Below are positions 16,183 through 25,070 of a DNA stretch of 64,000 nucleotides, in pieces. The stretch's first letter is position 1. Every line of letters starts with the position of its first letter. The stretch comes from an uncultured Paracoccaceae bacterium (GTDB lineage: Bacteria; Pseudomonadota; Alphaproteobacteria; Rhodobacterales; Rhodobacteraceae), in assembly GCA_937138255.1 (NCBI GenBank), contig CAKZOU010000034.1, forward strand, positions 62,001 through 126,000. The letters are read 5' to 3'. The translations under genes and the position numbers were made by a program. A model generated the notes under the pieces. It saw only the letters and a list, made by a program, of their open reading frames with translations, did no database searches and was not told the DNA's origin.

Positions 16183-17970
16183 CTAGTTGGCAGCGGGAGC
16201 GCATCGAAGCCGCTCGGACAGATCAACCTCAAAACGTTGGAGGCCGTTGCGCGCCTGACCGATGGGCCGCAGAGAGCTATCTTTAGCAAGATATGGCATG
16301 ATCGCTTTGTCGGCGTCGATCCAAACAGAGGTATTGGGCTGCGGAACGAAGCGCCACACAGGTGGATCTTCGGCGGTTATCGGCCCATTCCGCAAATAGT
16401 GCTGGATCGCTGTCGAAAGTAGATCACCGTTCTTGCATACCACCGGACAGCCGGCCAATAGATCGCCCCCCCCGTCACCTAGTCTGTGGCTGCTCAGCGC
16501 GACGATGAAATTGTCGTCGTCGGTGACCTCGATCCCTCTATGGCACAGGTCGGTGATCCGGTCCCTCCCCGGACTGAGGTCGATGCCGTAGGTAAGGCCA
16601 TAGAGCATGTCGAAAGTGTAGGGAGGCTTGGCCGGATCGGTGAGAGGCTGAAGGCGCGCGCCTGAGCGAACGGGCAGAAATGCCGACGCTGAACGCGTGA
16701 GCCACTGTCGCAGCTGTGCCCCAGTCGCGATGACCGCGTCGCAGTGATCGGGGAAAGGCGCGAGTTCATAGATCTGCCGACGGCGAATCTCACCAGCTGG
16801 AAATGCGATGAGAGATTGTCTTGGGGCAACGGCAGAAAGGAGCGGTAGCTCGGCCCAAGGTGAGCCAACAAGTCGCGCCGAAACAGACCGTGCTTGAGCG
16901 CGGGCAATAAGTGCGAGGCATGGGTCTGGCCCCAGAACTGGCGTCAGACTCTGGAGTGGCGCTAGGGACGTGCCGACGACCTGATCGCAGATGTGCCGCG
17001 TCGCCCGATGGGCGATGTCGAGCGCTTTGGCAATCGCCGGGTGAGCAGGCGTTTCCGATGCCTTTGGCGAAAGCAGGTCAACCTCGGAGGTCTCGATGCG
17101 CCAACCTCCGTGTTCTTGACGAAGCCCCAAAACGATTCTCCCAAGCTGGCTGCCAAAGGCGCCGGGGGCGACAACCGGCTTTCCGAAAATATGGCCTGTG
17201 GTTGCATCAATTTCGGGCAGCGGGACCGTCTGCGGGCCGGGAAAAGGTTGGTGTGTATGGCCGCCAATGACTGCGTCGATCCCTTCTATCGCGGCGATCC
17301 GAAGAAGATGGTCTTGCCCCGAAGTGCCGGTGGCCGATATCCCGGAATGACACAGGGCCAGAACAATATCCGCCGACGCTTTGCGAAGGCGCCCCAAAGC
17401 GGTTTTCGCCGCCGTGACCATATCGTCGATTACTATTTCGGCAGTGCCTGCGCCGGGCGGGGTCAGGCCCAGAATGCCAACGCGCAGTGGAACCTGTTGC
17501 CCCTCTGACCCCTGAATTCGCCGCTCGAGGACTATCTCTTGCCGAAGGTTTGGCAGGCCGCCATGTGCAAGGTCGGTGAGCCGCAGATTGGCGGATAGGA
17601 AGGGAAAATTGGCTTGGGACATGGCGGCCGACAATATCGAAAGGCCATAGTCCAATTCGTGATTGCCAACCCCCGCCGCATCGTAACCGGCCAGGTTCAT
17701 CGCCGAGATGGCAGGATGGAGGGTCTGGGCGTTCTCGGCGGCGACATCCGCCATCGGCGTTCCCTGAAGAAAGTCACCGTTGTCGACGAGCAGTGTATTA
17801 GGATGGTCGGCCCTCAGGGCTTCGATCAAGGTCGCGAGCGTGGCGAGATCGCCCGAGTGGCTCGGAACGTCGCGAAGGTAGTCGAATGGCAAGAGCCGCA
17901 TATGCAGATCGGTCGTCGCAAGAATCTGCAGACTGAACGTCAGTCCTTCTTGGGGTTCTTGGTGTTTCAA
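16183..17970 (-). CDS. 2',3'-cyclic-nucleotide 2'-phosphodiesterase/3'-nucleotidase-like protein (5'-nucleotidase/UshA family)
   Basis: A 595-residue two-domain metallophosphoesterase. The N-terminal domain has the metal-binding motifs ATTDLHM (about 18-24), VDNGDFLQGTP (about 61-71), GVGNHELDYG (about 101-110), LALCHSG and GGHTHQPFPG. The C-terminal 5'-nucleotidase domain includes the substrate-stacking stretch YTFDMLYGLTYGID. CpdB-type enzymes hydrolyse 2',3'-cyclic nucleotides and 3'-nucleotides in the periplasm. Here the N-terminus (MKHQEPQEGLTFSLQILA) shows no convincing signal peptide, so the location is unclear. Divergent from nudC. Confidence 0.85.
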   Translation of the reverse strand: MKHQEPQEGLTFSLQILATTDLHMRLLPFDYLRDVPSHSGDLATLATLIEALRADHPNTLLVDNGDFLQGTPMADVAAENAQTLHPAISAMNLAGYDAAGVGNHELDYGLSILSAAMSQANFPFLSANLRLTDLAHGGLPNLRQEIVLERRIQGSEGQQVPLRVGILGLTPPGAGTAEIVIDDMVTAAKTALGRLRKASADIVLALCHSGISATGTSGQDHLLRIAAIEGIDAVIGGHTHQPFPGPQTVPLPEIDATTGHIFGKPVVAPGAFGSQLGRIVLGLRQEHGGWRIETSEVDLLSPKASETPAHPAIAKALDIAHRATRHICDQVVGTSLAPLQSLTPVLGPDPCLALIARAQARSVSARLVGSPWAELPLLSAVAPRQSLIAFPAGEIRRRQIYELAPFPDHCDAVIATGAQLRQWLTRSASAFLPVRSGARLQPLTDPAKPPYTFDMLYGLTYGIDLSPGRDRITDLCHRGIEVTDDDNFIVALSSHRLGDGGGDLLAGCPVVCKNGDLLSTAIQHYLRNGPITAEDPPVWRFVPQPNTSVWIDADKAIMPYLAKDSSLRPIGQARNGLQRFEVDLSERLRCAPAAN

Positions 17971-18082
17971 CCTATTTTCAGCCTCCCACGGTCAAACTCA
18001 ACCATAGGGAGAGTTCTAGGGAAAGTCAGCAGTTCTGTTCTTGGCATTTGAAAAAATGCACCCGTCATGCCAGTTCTGCCGT

Positions 18083-19051
18083 ATGGAAACAGCTCTCTCG
18101 AAAATTGCTTTTGTTGGCGCAGTCTTGGATCGCTGTGCGCAGCTTCGTGGCAAGTCCGAAGAGATGAACAACCTGATCGCGGGCGATAATGGCGACTGTC
18201 TTGTGTTTTGGCGCGGACGCCCGCTTGTGTGCGGGGACCAGAAGCAAAGACTGGCTCTTCTGCCCGGCGGCCACCCCGTCCTCGAAGACGCGGACGCCCC
18301 GCCCATTTTTCTCGGGATGTCGGAGGGCAAAGCCTATTTCGCACATGAGCTTTCCAAATGGGTGCCAGATACGGAAGGGGAAGAAGCGACCGGCATCTTT
18401 GATCCCGGCGAGTTTCATCATCCCGATCTGCCGCACGATCATTTGTTTTGCGATCTCAGGGCGGTGATGACCAGGCTCTCGCCGCTTGAGGCCGAACTGG
18501 CCGCGACAGCCAAGAGCCTTTTGGTGTGGCACGCAAGCCATCGTTTCTGTTCGGCCTGCGGAACGGAAAGCCAAAGCATTCAATCGGGGTGGCAGCGCAA
18601 ATGCCCGGCCTGCGGGGCCATGCACTTTCCGCGTACCGATCCGGTGGTGATCATGCTGGTGACACTGGGCAACGAGGTCTTGCTCGGACGATCGCCGGGC
18701 TGGCCCGATGGGATGTATTCGCTGCTTGCAGGTTTCATGGAGCCGGGCGAGACGATCGAAGCCGCGGTCAGGCGCGAAGTTTTCGAAGAGACAGGGGTCA
18801 GGGTCGGCACGGTCGGGCTTCTGGCGAGCCAGCCTTGGCCCTATCCAAGTTCGCTGATGATCGGCTGCCGGGGAAAAGCATTGAGCCAAGAGATCACTCT
18901 AGATCCGGTCGAACTCGAGCACGCCCTTTGGGTGAGCCGAGAAACTATGGTTGATGTGTTCGCAGGTCGGCATCCGGTCATTCGACCCTCCCGTCGGGGA
19001 TCCATCGCTCACGCTCTGCTGTTTGATTGGCTTGCAGACCAAGCGGATTGA
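18083..19051 (+). CDS. nudC: NAD(+) diphosphatase NudC
   Basis: A 322-residue Nudix hydrolase that cleaves NADH/NAD+ and, in E. coli, removes NAD caps from RNA. The zinc ribbon is CSACG...CPACG (about 152-176). The Nudix box is GFMEPGETIEAAVRREVFEETGV (split: G-x5-E begins at GFMEPGE, REVFEETG ends it). The NudC-specific SQPWPYPSSLM motif follows. The start at 18083 gives the family-like METALSKIAFVG N-terminus. In-frame ATG 18056 and TTG 18041 are possible; none has a good Shine-Dalgarno sequence, so the start is uncertain. Confidence 0.92.
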   Translation: METALSKIAFVGAVLDRCAQLRGKSEEMNNLIAGDNGDCLVFWRGRPLVCGDQKQRLALLPGGHPVLEDADAPPIFLGMSEGKAYFAHELSKWVPDTEGEEATGIFDPGEFHHPDLPHDHLFCDLRAVMTRLSPLEAELAATAKSLLVWHASHRFCSACGTESQSIQSGWQRKCPACGAMHFPRTDPVVIMLVTLGNEVLLGRSPGWPDGMYSLLAGFMEPGETIEAAVRREVFEETGVRVGTVGLLASQPWPYPSSLMIGCRGKALSQEITLDPVELEHALWVSRETMVDVFAGRHPVIRPSRRGSIAHALLFDWLADQAD

Positions 19052-19088
19052 CCTAATAAGAGCCGGAAAAAAAGCGGAAGACAGGGCC

Positions 19089-19538
19089 ATGAAACTTAGC
19101 GCTCGCGAAGATATCGAAGCACCGATCGACTATGTCTTTGACAAGGTGGGCGATTTTGCATTGCTCGAACGGTCCGGGATGCGCCGCGGGGTTGAGGTAG
19201 TCCGAAAAGAGGCCGAGGGCAGGACAAGCTGGGATCTTGGGTTTTCGTTTCGCGGCCGACCGCGCAAGGCACTTGTCACCTTGGAAAAGGTCGAGGCTCC
19301 AAATTCGCTTGTTGCCTCGTTTTCCTCAGGTGGGCTCACCGGTCATACGGTTGTTGAGCTGATCGCACTTTCGCGCAACCGGACCCGTCTTTCCATATCG
19401 GTCGAGTTTGCGCCGCAGAGCCTTTCTGCGCGTCTCTTGGTCCAGTCCCTGCGGCTCGCGAAAATGACGATCACGCGCCGGTTCAAGACCCGTGTCGCCG
19501 ATATCGCCGAGGATATCGAAGAGAGCTACCGCGGCTGA
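19089..19538 (+). CDS. SRPBCC-fold (START-like) protein
   Basis: A 149-residue protein of the polyketide cyclase/SRPBCC type, a lipid- or small-ligand-binding helix-grip fold. MKLSAREDIEAPIDYVFDKV followed by GDFALLERSGMRR is the usual opening, with alternating beta strands and the long C-terminal helix RLAKMTITRRFKTRVADIAED. The ligand is unknown. It follows nudC closely on the same strand. Its TGA abuts the stop of the convergent pheA gene (TGATCA). Confidence 0.75.
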   Translation: MKLSAREDIEAPIDYVFDKVGDFALLERSGMRRGVEVVRKEAEGRTSWDLGFSFRGRPRKALVTLEKVEAPNSLVASFSSGGLTGHTVVELIALSRNRTRLSISVEFAPQSLSARLLVQSLRLAKMTITRRFKTRVADIAEDIEESYRG

Positions 19539-20387
19539 TCAGTCGCGAACCTTTTCATGCCGGCGGGCAGCAGTCGGATAGACCCCGAGGAGCTTGAGGT
19601 GATCCGTGAAATAATCCAGCTCTTCAAAGGCGAGCTGGACGTTTCGATCGTCTGGATGGCCTTCGATCTCGGCATAGAATTGAGTGGCGGTGAAATGGCC
19701 GCCGACCATGTAGCTCTCGAGCTTGGTCATGTTGACGCCATTTGTCGCGAATCCGCCCATCGCCTTGTAGAGCGCGGCAGGGATGTTGCGGACGCGGAAG
19801 ACGAAGCTCGTCATCATACCAAACTTGCCACGGCGTTTCAGGTCTGGTTCGCGGGCCATGATCAGGAAGCGGGTAGTGTTGCGGTCGTGGTCTTCGACAT
19901 GGCGGGCCAATATGTCGAGACCATAGATCTTGGCCGCAATCTCAGAGGCCAAAGCGCCCTCCGCGGGATTGTTGAGCGTGGCAACTTCGCGAGCGGCGGC
20001 CGCGTTGTCCGACCAGTTGAGGGTTTCCAGCCCGTTGTCGCGGATGAACTCGCGAGCCTGCCCCAAAAGGATCGACATACTCCGAACCCGTTTCAGGTCG
20101 GATAGTTTTGATCCCGGCACACCAAGGGCGTTGATATGCACCCGAACGAATGCCTCGTCGACGATATGCAGCCCGCTATCGGGCAGAAGCTGATGGACAT
20201 CGGCCACGCGTCCGTAGGTCGAATTTTCCACCCCGATCATGCCAAGCTCGGCGTCGCCCTTGCGGACGGCTTCAATCGCTTCTTCGAAGGTCGCGCAGGG
20301 CAGAGGCTCAAAGTCGGGGCGGGCCTCGATGCAGGCCTGATGGCCATATGCGCCGGGTTCCCCCTGGAATGCGATGCGTGCCGTCAT
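19539..20387 (-). CDS. pheA: Prephenate dehydratase
   Basis: A monofunctional prephenate dehydratase, 282 residues. It converts prephenate to phenylpyruvate in phenylalanine synthesis. The catalytic domain (about 3-180) shows IAFQGEPGAYGHQAC, MIGVENSTYGRV and the active-site NTTRFLIMA. The ACT regulatory domain (about 195-270) has TSFVFRVRNIPAALYKAMGG and KLESYMVGG, replacing the textbook ESRP. No chorismate mutase domain is attached, as is common in alphaproteobacteria. GGGAGAG precedes the ATG at 20387. The upstream open frame to 20576 is not part of the gene. Confidence 0.95.
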   Translation of the reverse strand: MTARIAFQGEPGAYGHQACIEARPDFEPLPCATFEEAIEAVRKGDAELGMIGVENSTYGRVADVHQLLPDSGLHIVDEAFVRVHINALGVPGSKLSDLKRVRSMSILLGQAREFIRDNGLETLNWSDNAAAAREVATLNNPAEGALASEIAAKIYGLDILARHVEDHDRNTTRFLIMAREPDLKRRGKFGMMTSFVFRVRNIPAALYKAMGGFATNGVNMTKLESYMVGGHFTATQFYAEIEGHPDDRNVQLAFEELDYFTDHLKLLGVYPTAARRHEKVRD

Positions 20388-20441
20388 GGCGTCTCTCCCC
20401 TCAAATACCCGAAATGGGCAATAAGTCGCGCCACTACAGCT

Positions 20442-20477
20442 TGCAAGACCCAGCGGGAAGCGGATACATAGCCCCGA
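20442..20477 (+). promoter_or_regulatory. Possible promoter of the cytochrome c gene
   Basis: TTGCAA near 20442 and TACATA near 20466 are about 18 bp apart in the spacer between divergent pheA and the cytochrome c gene. Confidence 0.35.
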
Positions 20478-20502
20478 AACTGCGAACAAAATGGAACGCG
20501 AC

Positions 20503-21033
20503 ATGTTCGACACAATGACTATCACTAAGACCATCGCCGGCGTCTGCACCGCATTGCTGATTTTCCTGTTCGGCAAATGGGCCGCTGAATCGCTCTACGG
20601 TGGGGCGGAGGCTGGCCACGGCGAAGAGCATGCGCAAGCCTATGTGATCCCGGTCGAGAACGCCGAAGGCGATGCTCACGGCGAAGAAGCCGCAGAAGAG
20701 GGCCCGGATTTCGCGACGCTCTACGCCTCGGCTGACGCCGCTGCCGGTGAAGGCCTGTGGCGCAATTGCCGCGCCTGTCACTCGCTCGAGGCAGGCAAGA
20801 ACGGCACCGGCCCGTCGCTGCACGGCGTCGTTGGCCGTGCGGTCGATACCGCTGAAGGCTATAACTATTCGGGCGCTCTCGAGGCTGTCTTCGATGTCTG
20901 GAGCCCCGAGCATCTGAACACCTTCCTCGAAAACCCGAAAGGCGCCGCGCCGGGCACCAAGATGACCTTCAAGGGCATTTCGAAGCCTGAGGATCGCGCC
21001 AACCTGATCGCCTATCTCGCGACCCAGGGCTGA
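20503..21033 (+). CDS. Membrane-anchored cytochrome c (c552/c-y type)
   Basis: A 176-residue mono-heme cytochrome. An uncleaved N-terminal anchor (MFDTMTITKTIAGVCTALLI, about 1-25) is followed by an acidic, His/Glu/Ala-rich tether. The class I cytochrome domain has CRACH (about 93) and the distal methionine in GTKMTFKGI. It resembles the membrane-tethered electron carriers of Rhodobacter and Paracoccus that link the bc1 complex to terminal oxidases. The start at 20503 matches this family's MFDTM N-terminus. An in-frame ATG at 20491 would add four residues. Confidence 0.93.
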   Translation: MFDTMTITKTIAGVCTALLIFLFGKWAAESLYGGAEAGHGEEHAQAYVIPVENAEGDAHGEEAAEEGPDFATLYASADAAAGEGLWRNCRACHSLEAGKNGTGPSLHGVVGRAVDTAEGYNYSGALEAVFDVWSPEHLNTFLENPKGAAPGTKMTFKGISKPEDRANLIAYLATQG

Positions 21034-21056
21034 TCCTAGCAACCTGCCGAAATCAG

Positions 21057-21083
21057 AGGCCGCTCTTCGGAGCGGCCTTTTTC
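21057..21083 (+). terminator. Rho-independent terminator after the cytochrome c gene
   Basis: AGGCCGCTC (21057-21065) and GAGCGGCCT (21070-21078) flank a TTCG loop and are followed by TTTTT. The rest of the spacer to 21250 shows no gene. Confidence 0.92.
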
Positions 21084-21250
21084 TTTGCCCAGTGCCTTGC
21101 GTTGGACCTCGTCCAAAACTGAAGGGATTAAGCTCGGGGTGCAGGAGCAAGGGTGGGGCGTAAGGGAGAGCCTGTCAACGGCGGCTGCAAGAACCCTACG
21201 CCAAGCACGAGCATTGGTGTCAGGTTGCTGCCGTTCTAGTCCGTTTGCTT

Positions 21251-22729
21251 CTAACCTGCCTCACCGATCAAGGTGCAGCCCACGGCGCGCGCTAGCAGGC
21301 GACGGCAGGCAAGCTCGGCGGTTTCTCGGCTTAGGCCCATGAAATTCGCCTCATAGCCACGCGAGCCTTGGGTGATCTTGCGAAGCGATCCGTCAAGCGT
21401 GCTCATCTCGTTGAGGGCAACACGCAACAGCACGCGCTCGGCCTCGTAGCGGGTATTGTAGATGCCGACATTGATGCCCCAGTGGCGCCCGCCAGAGGTT
21501 GAGATTCGGGTCACGATTTCGGGCTCGGACGGCGAGGGAAGGGCACCAACAACGGCCGACGCCATCACAACGTCGCTTGGGCGCGGCTGTGTCGCAACGC
21601 TCGCGGCAATGGCAGCGGCGATCTGATCCGCCTCGGCGGCTTCGGCGCTTGGGCCCGCCTCTTCAAAAGCCTCCGCGCCCGCTATCGCCATTTCCAGCGC
21701 CTCGGCAATCGTGTCTGCCTCAGCAACTTGAAGGGGCGCGGAGGCGGCGGTCGGCCGCGCGGCGGGCCTTAGGCTTGTCGTCACGAGGCCGGTGATACGG
21801 ATTGTCTTGCCAGCGGTGCCTTGGGTCGACTCGCTTGCCGAGGCGACGACGACAGTGTTGTCGGCGGGCATTGCGCCCATGCTGGGCATGACGATCTTGA
21901 CGTTCGGCTGCGCGCGGGCAAATCCCATGTCGAGAAGCTCGGACACTTTGGCATTGCGGTCAGCGGTCGATGATCCACCAAAAACCGTCGCGATGATCCG
22001 CTCCGATCCGCGTTCTGCCGAGGCGACGAGGTTGTAGCCGGCAGCGCGGGTGTAGCCTGTCTTGATCCCGTCCGCGCCGCGATAGGCATCGAGGAAGCGG
22101 CGGTTGGTATTGTTCACCTGTGCGATGCCGGCGTCAGCCGAACGGCGCGAGAACAGGTTATAATACTGCGGAAAATCATAGATCAGGTGGCGGCCGAGGA
22201 TGCTCATGTCATTGGCCGTCGACAGGTGCCCTGTCTCTGTCAGGCCATTGGCATTTCGGAAGGTGGTGCGCGTCATGCCCATCGCGGCAGCGGTCCGGTT
22301 CATGCGCCGGGCAAAGGCCGCTTCGGATCCCTCAAGCGCGATACCAATGGCAGTCGCAGCGTCGTTGGCCGATTTTACAGCGGCGGCGCGGATCAGATAG
22401 CGCAGGCGGATTTCCTGCCCCACCCGCAAGCCGAGCTTCGACGGAGGCTCATTGGCCGCCTCGGAGGTTATCTTCACAGGCGTGTCGAGGGTGATCTCGC
22501 CTCTCTCGATCGCTTGAAACGCGATGTAGAGGGTCATCATCTTGGTCAGCGAAGCAGGGTGCAGGCGTGTGTCGGCATTGCGGGAATGAAGGATCTCGCC
22601 GGTGCGGGCATCCATGACGATTGCGGCATAGGGGGCAGCAGAAACGCTAACCGGCGCCGTAAGGGCGGTAAATGTCCACAACACAATGAAAAGCCCGATA
22701 CGGGCTTTCTGCCAAAAACGACCCAGCAC
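21251..22729 (-). CDS. D-alanyl-D-alanine carboxypeptidase with C-terminal SPOR domain
   Basis: A 492-residue penicillin-binding protein of the S11 (DacA/DacC) class. It trims pentapeptide stems of peptidoglycan in the periplasm. The signal peptide ends near APVSVSA. Active-site motifs are SLTK (HPASLTKMM, about 60), SAN (KSANDAA, about 119) and KTG (GIKTGYTRAAG). An Ala/Glu-rich linker leads to a SPOR domain (about 415-490, GRHWGINVGIYNTRYEAERV), which binds denuded glycan at the septum. The start is a GTG at 22729 with GAGG 8 nt upstream. Confidence 0.93.
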   Translation of the reverse strand: MLGRFWQKARIGLFIVLWTFTALTAPVSVSAAPYAAIVMDARTGEILHSRNADTRLHPASLTKMMTLYIAFQAIERGEITLDTPVKITSEAANEPPSKLGLRVGQEIRLRYLIRAAAVKSANDAATAIGIALEGSEAAFARRMNRTAAAMGMTRTTFRNANGLTETGHLSTANDMSILGRHLIYDFPQYYNLFSRRSADAGIAQVNNTNRRFLDAYRGADGIKTGYTRAAGYNLVASAERGSERIIATVFGGSSTADRNAKVSELLDMGFARAQPNVKIVMPSMGAMPADNTVVVASASESTQGTAGKTIRITGLVTTSLRPAARPTAASAPLQVAEADTIAEALEMAIAGAEAFEEAGPSAEAAEADQIAAAIAASVATQPRPSDVVMASAVVGALPSPSEPEIVTRISTSGGRHWGINVGIYNTRYEAERVLLRVALNEMSTLDGSLRKITQGSRGYEANFMGLSRETAELACRRLLARAVGCTLIGEAG

Positions 22730-22909
22730 GTCGTCGCCTCATACTGCCTCATGGCGTCGACTTCATGGTGACGCCTAATTATGCCGAGACCGTAGCACGA
22801 AGCGATTCTCAGGAAAACACTTTATTTTCAATGGTTTTCCGGCGTCGATAAGCTCTGGATATCTACATTTTGTGGTGAATATTGAAATACACCCAATATG
22901 AAGGGTGCC

Positions 22910-23599
22910 TTAGAGGCGCGCTAAAAGATCCGGAAGCTCGCCAAGATGCGCGATCCGGTGAAAACGCGCCGAATTCTCAGGTGCTTCGGCGCGTTCATGT
23001 TCCCAAGTCAAATCATGCGGCACATAGGTCCCCCACGCGCCCGCCGCGATGGCCGGAAGCACATCGGACCGCATCGAATTGCCAACCATCATCGCCCTCG
23101 GCCGGTCGCGCCGCGCGAAAATGCGTTGATAGACCCCGGGTGTCTTTTCGCTGACGATCTCGACCGCGTCGAAATAGTCGCCCAGCCCTGATTGGGCGAG
23201 TTTCTGCTCCTGATGAAGCAGATCACCCTTGGTGATAAGAATGATATCGGGCTCGCTCCCCAATGTTTCGAGGCATTCCCGAACGTGCGGCAGAAGATCT
23301 ATCGGGTGATCAAGCATCTCGCGCCCCATCTTGAGGATTGCGGCGATGGTGGAGGTTGGCACCTTGCTGTCCGACACTTCGATAGCAGTCTCTATCATCG
23401 AGAGGGTGAACCCTTTGATCCCGTAACCATAGACGGCAAGGTTTCGCATCTCGGCCGCAGTCAGCTTCCGGTGAAGGTGATCCGGCTCGACATAGCCTGC
23501 AAGCATCTCGGTGAAGCTGTCTTTCGAGCTTTGAAAGAACTGTTCATTCTCCCAGAGCGTATCATCGGCATCAAAGGCAATTGTCCAGCGTTCGCTCAT
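22910..23599 (-). CDS. HAD-superfamily hydrolase
   Basis: A 229-residue haloacid-dehalogenase-type phosphatase. Motif I is [13 protein letters not shown] (nucleophile Asp near residue 8). Motif II is IILITKGD (about 116-123), the motif III lysine is in VSEKTPGVY, and motif IV is [14 protein letters not shown]. The substrate is unknown. GGAGGAA lies just upstream of the ATG at 23599, which is preferred over the in-frame 23617 start. The 22730-22909 spacer downstream is AT-rich and holds only a weak CACCC/GGGTG hairpin. Divergent from clpS. Confidence 0.88.
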   Translation of the reverse strand: MSERWTIAFDADDTLWENEQFFQSSKDSFTEMLAGYVEPDHLHRKLTAAEMRNLAVYGYGIKGFTLSMIETAIEVSDSKVPTSTIAAILKMGREMLDHPIDLLPHVRECLETLGSEPDIILITKGDLLHQEQKLAQSGLGDYFDAVEIVSEKTPGVYQRIFARRDRPRAMMVGNSMRSDVLPAIAAGAWGTYVPHDLTWEHERAEAPENSARFHRIAHLGELPDLLARL

Positions 23600-23688
23600 T
23601 AACAGTTCCTCCACCACTTGGGCTTTCCTTGCAGGACGCTTGGCCTATATTAGGCGATGAACTTCAAGAAGGTCGAACCAGGATCGGT

Positions 23689-24033
23689 ATGACGCACAAA
23701 GAAAATCTGATGGCAGGAGGGTCGGGCGACGACGGCGGTGCCGATTTAGGTGTCAAGCTACAGACGCGCACCCGCACGAAACGCCCGCCTATGTATAAGG
23801 TTTTGATCCTGAACGATGATTTCACGCCGATGGAATTCGTTGTCCATGTGCTTGAGCGGTTCTTTGGCATGAGCCATTCGCAGGCGTTTGAATTAATGCT
23901 GACGGTCCACCAAAAGGGGCTGGCGGTTGTTGGTGTATTTTCCTACGAGATCGCCGAAACCAAGGTCACCCAAGTGATGGATTTTTCGCAGCGCAACCAG
24001 CATCCGCTGCAATGCACCATGGAAAGAGAGTGA
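23689..24033 (+). CDS. clpS: ATP-dependent Clp protease adaptor ClpS
   Basis: ClpS, 114 residues. It delivers N-end-rule substrates to ClpAP. The flexible N-terminus is followed by the core [20 protein letters not shown] (about 34-53), with the Asn-Asp-Asp substrate pocket residues. [22 protein letters not shown] and [12 protein letters not shown] complete the domain. AGGA precedes the ATG at 23689; an internal ATG at 23710 is less likely. It is followed closely by an RsmC-like gene. Confidence 0.95.
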   Translation: MTHKENLMAGGSGDDGGADLGVKLQTRTRTKRPPMYKVLILNDDFTPMEFVVHVLERFFGMSHSQAFELMLTVHQKGLAVVGVFSYEIAETKVTQVMDFSQRNQHPLQCTMERE

Positions 24034-24056
24034 CGGCGCAACGCTGTCCATGAGCA

Positions 24057-25028
24057 ATGTCCCAATCCCGCCTCTCAACGGCTCTCGATCAGGAGGGCCT
24101 CGTTCTGCCGGAAGGCCCGGTGGCGGTTCTCCGTGCGCCGGAGGGCTACGACCTCGCCGCCCTAGAGGCAGGTCACCTCGTCATGGTGCATGGGTTTCGA
24201 CCCGACTACGAGATGTCTGAGCGGGCCGGCCTGCGTGTGGCGACCGAGCTGCCCGACGATCTGGCGGTGGCAATCGTCGTGGTGCCCCGTGCCAAGGCGC
24301 TGGCTAGGGACATGATCGCCGAGGCGGCCGGCAAGGCCCGTATGGTGATTGTCGACGGGCAAAAGACCGACGGGATCGACAGCCTGTTCAAGGAATGCCG
24401 GGCCCGGCTCGGCAACCTTCCATCGGTGACAAAGGCGCATGGCCGCCTGTTCTGGTTCGAGGGTGGAGAATTCAGTGATTGGAAAGCGGGCGCGCCGCAA
24501 AAGGGCTCGCATGGCTTCTTCACCACTGCCGGTGTTTTCTCCGACGGTGAGATCGACAGGGCCTCGGCGCTCTTGGCTTCGGCCCTGCCCGCCAAGCTTC
24601 CGGCCCGCATGGCGGATTTCGGCGCAGGCTGGGGCTATCTGTCCAAAGCCGTGCTCGAGCGGGAAGGGATCGAGCAGCTAGACCTGATCGAAGCCGAACT
24701 GCGTTCGCTCGACTGTGCTCGGCTGAATATTTTGGATCCCCGCGCCCGTTTCCACTGGGCGGACGCCACAAAATGGACCCCTGCCACCCCCTATGGCGGC
24801 ATTGTGATGAACCCACCGTTCCACACCGGCCGCGTCGCCGATCCGGGCCTTGGCCGTGCCTTCATCGCCGCCGCGGCGCGTTCGCTGACGCCCTCGGGGC
24901 ATTTGTGGATGGTGGCCAACCGGCATCTGCCCTACGAGGCGGCGCTGCGCGATCTGTTCCGCGAGGTGAGCGAGACTGGCGGCGACGGAGCTTTCAAGGT
25001 CTTTCATGCCTCTCGCCCCAAGAAATAA
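24057..25028 (+). CDS. RsmC-like 16S rRNA guanine-N2 methyltransferase
   Basis: A 323-residue class I SAM methyltransferase of the RsmC/RlmG type. A degenerate N-terminal domain is followed by the catalytic domain: SHGFFTTAGVFSDGEID, motif I ADFGAGWGYLSKAVL (about 184-198), and the diagnostic NPPFHTGR (about 246-253), which positions the target guanine amino group. E. coli RsmC methylates G1207 of 16S rRNA; the same target is assumed here but not proven. It starts 23 bp after clpS. Confidence 0.85.
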   Translation: MSQSRLSTALDQEGLVLPEGPVAVLRAPEGYDLAALEAGHLVMVHGFRPDYEMSERAGLRVATELPDDLAVAIVVVPRAKALARDMIAEAAGKARMVIVDGQKTDGIDSLFKECRARLGNLPSVTKAHGRLFWFEGGEFSDWKAGAPQKGSHGFFTTAGVFSDGEIDRASALLASALPAKLPARMADFGAGWGYLSKAVLEREGIEQLDLIEAELRSLDCARLNILDPRARFHWADATKWTPATPYGGIVMNPPFHTGRVADPGLGRAFIAAAARSLTPSGHLWMVANRHLPYEAALRDLFREVSETGGDGAFKVFHASRPKK

Positions 25029-25070
25029 TCTGGCCTAGGCTGCCGCCAACCCATCCACGGGAGAGTTGAG

